Below the pieces are notes generated by a model. The model was given only the letters and a program-made list of their open reading frames with translations, ran no database searches and was not told the DNA's origin. Positions 1 through 5,233 of a stretch of 5,233 nucleotides of DNA are shown in pieces. The position numbers were made by a program, and so were the translations under genes. Position 1 is the first letter of the stretch. Each line of letters begins with the position of its first letter. The DNA comes from Halanaerobiaceae bacterium (GTDB lineage Bacteria; Bacillota_F; Halanaerobiia; Halanaerobiales; CSSED10-376), in NCBI GenBank assembly GCA_003557445.1, contig PWOK01000093.1:1-5233 (forward strand), read 5' to 3'.

Positions 1-406
1 CCATCCTATTGGAGTTCCAGCTGCTGGAGGTAATTATGTTATCTGGGACCTTGTTGGAATAGAAGGAAATACTTTGATTTTTGGAGGTCATATTCCAAAA
101 AATACAGTAGTAACACCTTTAAAATTTAGTGTGAAAGGTTTTATTAATAATGCAAGGACAATGGTTAGAAAAGCAAAACCGGAAAAATCTAAATCGGCAG
201 GACTTTTTATTATTGAGTGTATAGGAAGAATTAATTTAATGGGGGACAATATAAAAAAACAATTAAAAGCAATGAAAGAGGAAGCTGGCCCTAATAGTCA
301 GTTAATTGGTTTATGTACATATGGTGAAATTGGAAGTTTTTCTACTGTCCCCAATAAATATAATAAAACAATGGTTCTTACAGCAGGTGGTCTTTATGAA
401 TCTTAA
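1..406 (+). CDS. FIST-domain sensory protein, C-terminal part (5' end outside window)
   Basis: The open frame enters from the left edge (first full codon at base 2) and ends at the TAA at 404-406, so about 134 C-terminal residues are visible. An internal ATG at 74 is not the real start, because recognisable family sequence (HPIGVPAAGG) lies before it. The pattern fits the C-terminal FIST domain: a hydrophobic strand leading into ECIGR (the family's C-x-GR motif), a helical stretch, then LIGLCTYGEIGS (family G-x-x-TYGEIG) and a final NKTMVLTA strand. FIST proteins are cytoplasmic sensors thought to bind small ligands, perhaps amino acids, and are often found beside chemotaxis or cyclic-di-GMP genes. 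The next gene starts inside this one with an 11-nt overlap, so the two are probably co-transcribed and translationally coupled. The inference is that this protein supplies an input signal to the downstream GGDEF/HD-GYP protein. The ligand cannot be read from the sequence, and the N-terminal FIST half is not visible. Confidence 0.8.
   Translation, partial: HPIGVPAAGGNYVIWDLVGIEGNTLIFGGHIPKNTVVTPLKFSVKGFINNARTMVRKAKPEKSKSAGLFIIECIGRINLMGDNIKKQLKAMKEEAGPNSQLIGLCTYGEIGSFSTVPNKYNKTMVLTAGGLYES
385..390 (+). promoter_or_regulatory. Ribosome binding site that sets the start of the GGDEF/HD-GYP gene
   Basis: AGGTGG lies 5 nt upstream of the ATG at 396, inside the last codons of the FIST gene. The same frame is open back to an ATG at 306, but using that start would overlap the FIST gene by 101 nt and add a 30-residue leader with no domain match. 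The ATG at 396 is therefore preferred. The placement implies translational coupling with the FIST gene. Confidence 0.6.
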
Positions 407-2552
407 CTCCTCAAAGTTTATTGTTCTTTATGAATTAATTTCTTTTAGTTATCCACACTCTATTGATGATTTATTAGAAGAAATACAGGAAAAGGTATCC
501 AGATTGCTTGATGTTAAAAAAATGGCTTTTATAGCTTCCCAAAAAGAAGATTATAAATTATTAACTTATTTAGGATTTACAGATAATGTTTGCGGAAAGT
601 CATTAATTAAAGAAAATATGGAGAATGTATTTTTATATGAAATGGTAGGTGGTAAAGCTGGTTATTTATATATTAAACAGGAAAAACCAATTACCAGACA
701 TGAAAAAAAACTTTATACTATATTTGCAAGCACTATTGCAGATATCTACTGGGCCAAAAAAATGGAAAAAGATAAGCAAAGAATTATTCATAAACGACAA
801 CAGGAGAAAACATTATTGTTGGATAATTTACCCATCCATGTATGGCATCTAAAAAACCCCAGAACATATGGACAGGTTAATAGAAGACATGCACATTTTT
901 GGGGAAAAAAAGTAGAAAATATGGAAAATTGTGATATTTATAATATATATTCTGAAAATGAGGCTTTAAAACAGGAAAAAGAAAATCAAATTATATTTAA
1001 AAAAGGGGAAAAAATTGAAAATAAAAAATGGTGGACAGACTCAGAAGGAATAAAACGACTTTTTCTTATAAAAAAAACTCCTTTAAGAACAGATAGTTCA
1101 GAAATAAAAAGTATTCTATGTACAGCTGAAGATATAACTGATAAATACGAAATTCAAGAAAAACTTGGTTTACAACAGGCTTATTTTAAACAGTTATTTT
1201 CAAATTCACTTAAATCAATTATATTAATTGATAAAAATTTAAAAATAATAGAAGCTAATAAAATGTTCTCTGAAATAATAAATCAAGATAAAAGAAAAAT
1301 TTCAAATAAAAGATTTACTGAAGTTTTAGAAAAAATGGTTAATAATAAGAAAAAAATAAATAAACTAGAAAATAAAATTGCTGCTGGAAAAATGTTCGAA
1401 AAAAAGGAAATATCTTTTTCAAAAAATAATAATGAAAAAAAGTTTTATACTGTTATGAGTTTTCCTGTTAATTATTCTGGTAAAAGAGTGGGTTCTTTTG
1501 TTGTTTTCCATGATATAACAGAGAGAAAATTATTTGAGAAAAGGCTGGCTTATATTAGTTTTCATGACCAACTAACAGGTCTTTATAATAGAAGTTTTTT
1601 AGAAAAAGAAATTAAAAAATTTGATAATAAAAAATATTTTCCTATTTCAGTTATTATGGCTGACCTTAATGGTTTAAAATTAACCAATGATGCCTTTGGT
1701 CATCATCAGGGTGATCAACTTTTGAAAAAAGCAGCAGAAATTATGAAAAGCTTATGTCGAAAGAAAGATTTAATTGCCCGCTGGGGAGGGGATGAGTTTT
1801 TAATATTTCTTCCCAGGACTGAAAAAAATATTACAAAAAAAATTATTGAAAGAATAAAAAAAAATTGCAACAAAGATTTGATAAAACCATTACCAGTCTC
1901 TCTTTCTATAGGGTGTGCAGTTAAGGAAAAAGAAAATCAAAAAATTCATCATATTATACAGAAGGCAGAAGAAAGAATGTATCATAAAAAACTAAAAGAA
2001 AGCAGAAAAAATAAAAAAAGAATTATAGAAACTCTTCTAAAAACACTTGCAGGAAAAACTCATGAAGATGAAACTCATATAGAATATTTAAAAAAACTGG
2101 CTATAGAGTATAACAAGAAAATAAAAATGAGTAATTCAGAATTTAAAAGATTAATAAAATTAATAGAAACTCATGATATAGGTATGGTTACAATATCGGA
2201 AAAAATAATTAATAAAAAAGGAAAACTTAATAAAAAGGAATGGAAACAAATAAAAAAACATCCTGAAACAGGTTATAGAATAGTTTCTTATTCTGAAGAT
2301 TATGCAGCTATTACTAAAGAAATTTTACATCATCATGAAAACTGGGATGGTTCAGGTTATCCAACAGGTTTATCAGGTGAAAATATCCCTTTTTTATCCC
2401 GTGTTTTCACATTACTGGATGCTTATGCAGCCATGACTTCAGAAAGGAAATATCAGGATAAAGTTTCAATTCAACAGGCGAAAAATGAAATTAAAAACAA
2501 AGTTGGAAGTCAATTTGATCCAGAATTAGTTAAAATTTTTATAAATGATTAA
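396..2552 (+). CDS. GAF-PAS-PAS-GGDEF-HD-GYP protein: cyclic-di-GMP cyclase and putative phosphodiesterase
   Basis: This is a 718-residue soluble signalling protein with no membrane segment. Residues about 1-125 look like a GAF domain. Two PAS domains follow (about 140-250 and 256-378), each ending in the typical D-I-T motif (EDITD, HDITERK). The GGDEF domain (about 385-545) makes c-di-GMP from two GTP. It has DQLTGLYNR, the metal/substrate segment D423-LNGLKLTND-AFGH-QGD440, an intact GGDEF at 464-468, and the product-inhibition motif RKKD at 455-458. The HD-GYP domain (about 545-718) would hydrolyse c-di-GMP. The expected metal ligands are present: E557, H561, H593-D594, H622, H646-H647 and D675, plus GYP at 654-656. 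Unusually, the HDIGK lysine is Met597, the usual basic residue after the R-P-Y segment is Gln687, and YDAM reads YAAM. Synthesis is well supported, while hydrolysis is uncertain. Input probably comes through GAF/PAS and the overlapping FIST gene. The gene is very A-rich with several runs of 7-9 A. Confidence 0.93.
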   Translation: MNLNSSKFIVLYELISFSYPHSIDDLLEEIQEKVSRLLDVKKMAFIASQKEDYKLLTYLGFTDNVCGKSLIKENMENVFLYEMVGGKAGYLYIKQEKPITRHEKKLYTIFASTIADIYWAKKMEKDKQRIIHKRQQEKTLLLDNLPIHVWHLKNPRTYGQVNRRHAHFWGKKVENMENCDIYNIYSENEALKQEKENQIIFKKGEKIENKKWWTDSEGIKRLFLIKKTPLRTDSSEIKSILCTAEDITDKYEIQEKLGLQQAYFKQLFSNSLKSIILIDKNLKIIEANKMFSEIINQDKRKISNKRFTEVLEKMVNNKKKINKLENKIAAGKMFEKKEISFSKNNNEKKFYTVMSFPVNYSGKRVGSFVVFHDITERKLFEKRLAYISFHDQLTGLYNRSFLEKEIKKFDNKKYFPISVIMADLNGLKLTNDAFGHHQGDQLLKKAAEIMKSLCRKKDLIARWGGDEFLIFLPRTEKNITKKIIERIKKNCNKDLIKPLPVSLSIGCAVKEKENQKIHHIIQKAEERMYHKKLKESRKNKKRIIETLLKTLAGKTHEDETHIEYLKKLAIEYNKKIKMSNSEFKRLIKLIETHDIGMVTISEKIINKKGKLNKKEWKQIKKHPETGYRIVSYSEDYAAITKEILHHHENWDGSGYPTGLSGENIPFLSRVFTLLDAYAAMTSERKYQDKVSIQQAKNEIKNKVGSQFDPELVKIFIND

Positions 2553-2629
2553 TACGCCAAAGTGTAAAAAATTCAGTAAGTAGAAAAAAGAAAGAAAAAT
2601 GGCTACTCTAAGTTAAAATGAGTACAAAT

Positions 2630-2710
2630 TCGACAAAATCCGGGAGGTACCTGGCACCTGTCAGTGTGTGTCGAAAGGTGTCGACAAAACTCTGGAGGTA
2701 CCAGGTACTT
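2630..2710. repeat. Pair of REP/BIME-like intergenic repeat units
   Basis: Two 30-bp units, 2630-2659 and 2681-2710, match at 24 of 30 positions in direct orientation. Both begin TCGACAAAA and both contain GGAGGTACC (in the first, GGGAGGTACC) followed by a GG-x-AC core. They are 51 bp apart start to start. Between them, GTCGA at 2670-2674 and TCGAC at 2681-2685 form a perfect 5-bp inverted repeat around AAGGTG. The block is more GC-rich than the DNA on either side and sits between two convergent genes, ending 6 bp before the permease stop codon. This is the usual setting of dispersed REP-type repeats mobilised by REP-associated tyrosine transposases. Whether it recurs elsewhere cannot be judged from this window. 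The rest of the spacer (2553-2629) is A-rich, with no gene or clear signal visible. Confidence 0.6.
2647..2708. terminator. Possible long stem-loop between convergent genes
   Basis: Bases 2647-2659 can pair with 2696-2708 over 13 positions with one mismatch, leaving a 36-nt loop that holds the smaller GTCGA/TCGAC hairpin. The stem could form in transcripts from either direction and so end or protect both messages. Neither side has the uninterrupted U-run of a classical intrinsic terminator; only TTTT follows on the minus strand. Terminator function is therefore a guess from position and structure. No other terminator is visible for either converging gene. Confidence 0.3.
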
Positions 2711-2716
2711 ATCTTA

Positions 2717-3517
2717 TTATACGGGAAGATCTTTGTGGTCAAAGATAAATATTCCAGCAGTATAGGTTATTAAAGCTATCAATAGAGGGATAATAATACT
2801 TACAGCTAATACAGCTTCATCTTCTATTATTGCCATGGGGTCTGATAGAGAAAAGATAGAAAAATTACCGATCCAGGAGTATTGTTCTCTGACATTGGAA
2901 AGCATATCAAGAACAAAAAAGGCTATTGGAATTCCTGCACCAAAAGCAAGTGATTGTCTGGTAGTATTAAATAAACAGGAAAAGAAAAAGCAGATACCAC
3001 TTATAGCGTAAAAGATAAACAGTGTAATTAAATTTAGCAGTATAAAAGAACCTATCTCTAAATGACCGGGATACATGGCTTCACTGAATAATATTCCTGC
3101 CAGACAGACCAGAATAAAAATAATAGTTATACTAAAAATAAGGTAAAGGGCTTTGGTTATTACTATATTTAAACGGGAATTTGGTGTTGCCAGCAGATAA
3201 GCCATAGAACCCTTATCAACCTCTTTTGCTATAAGTCTATTACCAACAACAATACAATAGATCATGGGAAACATGATAGCAATAAAATTATAATAATAAC
3301 TGCCAATAAAAGTTGTTAATGTAGTACCTAAATCAGCCATTCCCATGGCAGCAATTAATTCCTGGGGTAGGGTTTCCAGCATTGCTACAATGCCTTCAAT
3401 ATTTTCAGGATCAAACATGGAAATAATAATTGACATATACATCATCATGACCCCAAATAATATTGTTGCAATTAACCAGTTGGATTTGACTGTTTTTTTA
3501 AATAATGTTTTATTCAT
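2717..3517 (-). CDS. ABC-2 type transporter permease
   Basis: This is a 266-residue integral membrane protein, the channel half of an exporter with the ATPase encoded just upstream. Six hydrophobic segments are visible at about 15-36, 72-92, 123-147, 156-183, 190-209 and 235-259. The cytoplasmic stretch after segment 2, IAKEVDKGSMAYLLATPNSR, matches the conserved ABC-2 pattern (I-A-x-E-x-x-x-G-x-x-x-x-LL-x-x-P-x-x-R). The outer loop after segment 1 (about 37-70) is fairly long, as in related drug-efflux permeases. The length is usual for a single six-helix ABC-2 subunit, so the transporter probably works as a dimer of this protein with two ATPase subunits. The start codon is 1 nt beyond the ATPase stop and its RBS lies inside the ATPase gene, which indicates coupled translation. 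The substrate cannot be told from sequence; a toxic compound or peptide is plausible given the TetR gene in the same operon. Confidence 0.9.
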   Translation of the reverse strand: MNKTLFKKTVKSNWLIATILFGVMMMYMSIIISMFDPENIEGIVAMLETLPQELIAAMGMADLGTTLTTFIGSYYYNFIAIMFPMIYCIVVGNRLIAKEVDKGSMAYLLATPNSRLNIVITKALYLIFSITIIFILVCLAGILFSEAMYPGHLEIGSFILLNLITLFIFYAISGICFFFSCLFNTTRQSLAFGAGIPIAFFVLDMLSNVREQYSWIGNFSIFSLSDPMAIIEDEAVLAVSIIIPLLIALITYTAGIFIFDHKDLPV

Positions 3518-3518
3518 G

Positions 3519-4406
3519 TTATTCTACCTCCTGACCATAATATTTCATAAATATCTGTTCTAAGTTCTGTTTTAGTACATCAAGACCTTTTACTTCACAT
3601 TTTGACAGAGTATCAATAAACTGGTCATAATTTGAACTTATTATTATTTCTACTTTATTACCGGTTATATCAGATATTTCCAGGTCACTGTCCTTTAATA
3701 ATTCAATATCTTTGTCAGAACCAACTGTAATAATAAAGGCTTTTCTCTGTGAAGCCTTCAGGGAATTAACATCTTCTACAGTTACCAATCTTCCCTCACG
3801 AATTACACCAGCTCTGTCAGAAGTACGTTCAACTTCCTCAAAACTATGAGAAGACATCAGGATGGTTTTACCTCTTTCTTTTTCTTCTAAAATAAGATTG
3901 ATAAATATTTTTTGCATCAGGGGATCCAGTCCACTTGTTGGTTCATCAAGGATGTAGATATCTGGATCATGCATAAAAGCAGCAGTAAGGGCTACTTTTT
4001 GTTTCATTCCTTTTGACATTTTACTGATTTTAGGTTTTGGATCCAGATTAAATTTATCAATTAATTCATCTTTCCTGGTTTTTTCTTCATTACCCCTCAT
4101 ATCATTCATAAAATCAAGAAATTGTTTACCGGTCATTCCATCAAAAAAAGCTATTTCACCTGGCAGATAGCCAACAGATTTTTGAATTTCTGCTGCATGA
4201 GTTCGGGTATCTTTACCCTTAATTAAACATTTACCCTGATCAGCATTGGTAAAGCCCATTAACTGGCGTATAGTTGTAGTTTTCCCGGCACCATTGGGGC
4301 CTAAATAACCAAAAACTTCCCCTTTCCGGACAGTAAAAGAAACATCAAAAATTCCTTTTCCACTTTTATAGGTTTTTGTAAGATTTTCTACCTGAATAAT
4401 TGACAT
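3519..4406 (-). CDS. ABC transporter ATP-binding protein (drug/antimicrobial-export type)
   Basis: This 295-residue ATPase powers the adjacent permease from the cytoplasmic side of the membrane. The nucleotide-binding domain covers about residues 3-215: Walker A GPNGAGKT at 36-43, signature SKGMKQ at 131-136 in place of LSGGQ (usual in the BcrA/CcmA-like export group), Walker B IYILDEP with D154 and E155, D-loop SGLDP, and the switch histidine H187 in SSHSFEE. The Q-loop position reads GYLPGE instead of GYLPQ, a variant I believe is common in TetR-linked exporters of this kind. Residues about 220-295 form the extra C-terminal domain often found on ABC-2 ATPases. The gene follows the TetR gene by 17 nt and is followed by the permease after 1 nt, so the three form one operon. 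A GGAGGT site lies 6 nt before the ATG. The protein looks complete and functional. Confidence 0.95.
   Translation of the reverse strand: MSIIQVENLTKTYKSGKGIFDVSFTVRKGEVFGYLGPNGAGKTTTIRQLMGFTNADQGKCLIKGKDTRTHAAEIQKSVGYLPGEIAFFDGMTGKQFLDFMNDMRGNEEKTRKDELIDKFNLDPKPKISKMSKGMKQKVALTAAFMHDPDIYILDEPTSGLDPLMQKIFINLILEEKERGKTILMSSHSFEEVERTSDRAGVIREGRLVTVEDVNSLKASQRKAFIITVGSDKDIELLKDSDLEISDITGNKVEIIISSNYDQFIDTLSKCEVKGLDVLKQNLEQIFMKYYGQEVE
3526..3532 (-). promoter_or_regulatory. RBS of the permease, embedded in the ATPase gene end
   Basis: On the minus strand AGGAGGT lies 8 nt before the permease ATG (3517-3515) and falls inside the last codons of the ATPase gene. Ribosomes finishing the ATPase would end almost on the permease start, which supports coupled, roughly equal production of the two subunits. 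Confidence 0.75.
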
Positions 4407-4412
4407 GAGAAC

Positions 4413-4418
4413 ACCTCC
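4413..4418 (-). promoter_or_regulatory. RBS of the ABC ATPase gene
   Basis: GGAGGT on the minus strand, 6 nt before the ATG at 4406-4404, fills most of the 17-nt gap after the TetR stop codon. No promoter or terminator fits in that gap, so the ATPase gene must be expressed from the promoter upstream of the TetR gene. Confidence 0.75.
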
Positions 4419-4423
4419 ATTTT

Positions 4424-5050
4424 TTATTTGTCTTTCTTAATACCATTTTTAATAAAATAGAGCATTTTATCAATTATCTCCATTTCATTTTTAAGATTAT
4501 CCGGATCAATTTTGCCATCTTTATAAATTATATCTGAAAGTGTATAATTAAGACCTAATAACAGTTGAGATATTAAATTGACATCTATTTCAGGATTCAG
4601 TTCACCTTTTTTAATTCCATCTTTCAGTAATCGCTGAAAAAATTTAATGCTTTTATCTTCCTGATCCTTCCAGATCTCTTTCTGGAGTTCTTTATTATTT
4701 AATATATAATTACCTATGGTAACAAGACGGGGATTATCTTTGGCAAACCTGATACCACTTAGATAGGTTTCACGAAGGATTTCAAAAAATGTGAATTTTT
4801 CTTTATTTTCAATTATATCCCGATTAATATATTCAAGCTTTTTATTTACTGATTGATCAATTATATATTTAAAAAGATCCTTTTTGTCTGCGAAATATTG
4901 ATAAAAACTTCCCATAGCAATACTGGCCTTTTTGGCAATAGCTGTAACCCTGGCTTTATGGTAGGAATGGGCGGAAAATTCTTCAAGAGCAGCATCAACA
5001 ATTCTATCTTTTTTTGTTTCCGGTAAATTAAAAAAAGTATCTTTAGGCAT
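4424..5050 (-). CDS. TetR/AcrR-family transcriptional repressor
   Basis: This 208-residue protein has the typical TetR layout and length. The N-terminal DNA-binding domain spans about residues 13-60. A first helix (KKDRIVDAALEEFSAHSY) precedes the helix-turn-helix VTAIAKKASIAMGSFYQYF, ending in the family's hallmark G-x-x-YxYF-x-x-K-x-x-L. Residues about 65-205 form the all-helical ligand-binding and dimer domain, which is poorly conserved and gives no hint of the inducer. It is the first gene of an operon with an ABC ATPase and permease, so the likely job is to repress this exporter, and itself, until a transported compound binds. A perfect inverted repeat over its own promoter is the likely binding site. 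The start is supported by AGGAGG at 5060-5065, 9 nt before the ATG. The N-terminal residues MPKDTFFNLPETKK are typical for the family. Confidence 0.93.
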   Translation of the reverse strand: MPKDTFFNLPETKKDRIVDAALEEFSAHSYHKARVTAIAKKASIAMGSFYQYFADKKDLFKYIIDQSVNKKLEYINRDIIENKEKFTFFEILRETYLSGIRFAKDNPRLVTIGNYILNNKELQKEIWKDQEDKSIKFFQRLLKDGIKKGELNPEIDVNLISQLLLGLNYTLSDIIYKDGKIDPDNLKNEMEIIDKMLYFIKNGIKKDK

Positions 5051-5092
5051 ATATCACTTCCTCCTTTTTTATATTTATCTAAATGATAAACG

Positions 5093-5114
5093 AATGTGAA
5101 TTCATATTCACATT
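5093..5114. promoter_or_regulatory. Likely TetR operator (9+4+9 inverted repeat)
   Basis: AATGTGAAT at 5093-5101 and ATTCACATT at 5106-5114 are perfect reverse complements separated by TCAT, giving a 22-bp site of the size bound by TetR-family dimers. It covers about -9 to +13 of the minus-strand promoter, so a bound repressor would block RNA polymerase. No second copy is visible in the window. The assignment to the adjacent TetR protein rests on position and symmetry. Confidence 0.75.
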
Positions 5115-5140
5115 ATAATTTAAATTTATTAACATGTCAA
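5112..5140 (-). promoter_or_regulatory. Consensus sigma-A promoter of the TetR-ABC operon
   Basis: Read on the minus strand, TTGACA (5140-5135) is followed by a 17-nt spacer and TATAAT (5117-5112). All 12 consensus positions and the ideal spacing are met. Transcription should start near 5105, giving an untranslated leader of about 55 nt. Such a strong promoter fits one held off by a repressor, and the inverted repeat overlaps its -10 edge and start point. Confidence 0.85.
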
Positions 5141-5166
5141 GTAGAAAATTAACAGATAATTTTATA

Positions 5167-5175
5167 TGATATAAT
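5167..5175 (+). promoter_or_regulatory. Extended -10 promoter of the divergent plus-strand gene
   Basis: TGATATAAT is a perfect extended -10 (TGn-TATAAT), predicting a start near 5182 and a leader of about 34 nt before the ATG at 5216. The best -35 candidate is TTAACA at 5149-5154 with a short 15-nt spacer, so the promoter probably relies on the TG extension. It lies more than 50 bp from the TetR inverted repeat and does not overlap it. Confidence 0.6.
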
Positions 5176-5215
5176 GAATTTAAAACAGAATTACATAAAA
5201 AAGGAGGGTATGTTC

Positions 5216-5233
5216 ATGACAAAAAAATTATTA
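5216..5233 (+). CDS. Start of an unidentified plus-strand gene (truncated by window end)
   Basis: ATG at 5216 begins an open frame reading MTKKLL before the window ends. A strong AAGGAGGG ribosome binding site (5201-5208) sits 7 nt upstream, and the extended -10 promoter lies a further 26 nt before that. A nearer ATG at 5210 is only 1 nt from the RBS and is rejected. Six residues do not allow a function to be assigned. The gene is divergent from the TetR operon, so it could share its regulation, but its promoter does not overlap the operator. Confidence 0.65.

Noticed and set aside
306..395. Upstream in-frame ATG at 306 as the start of the GGDEF/HD-GYP gene
   Set aside because: It would overlap the FIST coding region by 101 nt, lacks a good RBS, and adds residues without domain match; the ATG at 396 has AGGTGG 5 nt upstream.
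649..852. Plus-strand 67-codon open frame
   Set aside because: It lies wholly inside the GAF/PAS coding region in another frame, with no RBS or recognisable product.
2553..2629. A-rich spacer as remnant of a mobile gene or a small RNA
   Set aside because: No open frame, promoter, hairpin or recognisable homology is visible; only the adjoining repeat units hint at mobile DNA.
3345..3563. Plus-strand 72-codon open frame opposite the permease/ATPase junction
   Set aside because: Antisense shadow of two well-supported genes; its hydrophobic character mirrors the membrane segment coded on the other strand.
2717..5050. TetR-ABC operon as a novel defence or toxin system
   Set aside because: All three proteins have ordinary family motifs and the layout is the common repressor-exporter arrangement; nothing points to a new function.
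5162..5174. Perfect AT palindrome TTATAT-G-ATATAA over the plus-strand -10 as a second operator
   Set aside because: Made only of A/T apart from the centre base, unlike the AATGTGAAT site, and largely explained by the TATAAT element itself.

Overview
The window is AT-rich, gram-positive-style DNA. It has strong AGGAGG ribosome binding sites, a consensus sigma-A promoter, very Lys/Ile/Asn-rich proteins and closely packed genes. This suggests a low-GC anaerobic Firmicute; Halanaerobiales is my best guess from codon style and protein families, but it is inference and not shown by any marker gene. No RNA gene, CRISPR array, transposase or prophage gene is visible.

Left half, plus strand (1-2552): a two-gene signalling unit. 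The 3' end of a FIST-domain sensor gene (its start lies outside the window) overlaps by 11 nt a gene for a 718-residue GAF-PAS-PAS-GGDEF-HD-GYP protein. That protein carries both the module that makes cyclic di-GMP and the module that degrades it. The GGDEF half looks catalytically complete, with an inhibitory RxxD site. The HD-GYP half keeps its expected metal ligands but has changes at conserved basic positions, including HDIGM instead of HDIGK.

Middle (2553-2716): a 164-bp spacer between convergent genes. It contains two 30-bp repeat units 51 bp apart, which are also partly reverse-complementary to each other and resemble REP/BIME-type intergenic repeats. They stop 6 bp short of the permease stop codon.

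Right half, minus strand (5050 down to 2717): a compact three-gene operon encoding a TetR-family repressor, an ABC ATPase and an ABC-2 type permease. The intergenic gaps are 17 and 1 nt. It starts at a perfect TTGACA-N17-TATAAT promoter. A perfect 9+9 inverted repeat, the likely TetR operator, covers the -10 edge and the transcription start. This is the layout of a self-repressed, substrate-inducible exporter (drug, peptide or lipid-like compound; substrate unknown).

Right edge (5161-5233): a divergent promoter with an extended -10, a strong RBS and the first six codons of a plus-strand gene of unknown function.

Nothing here amounts to a clearly new biological system. The points most worth a second look are the modified HD-GYP site, the FIST/c-di-GMP gene pair, the intergenic repeat pair and the well-defined TetR operator.
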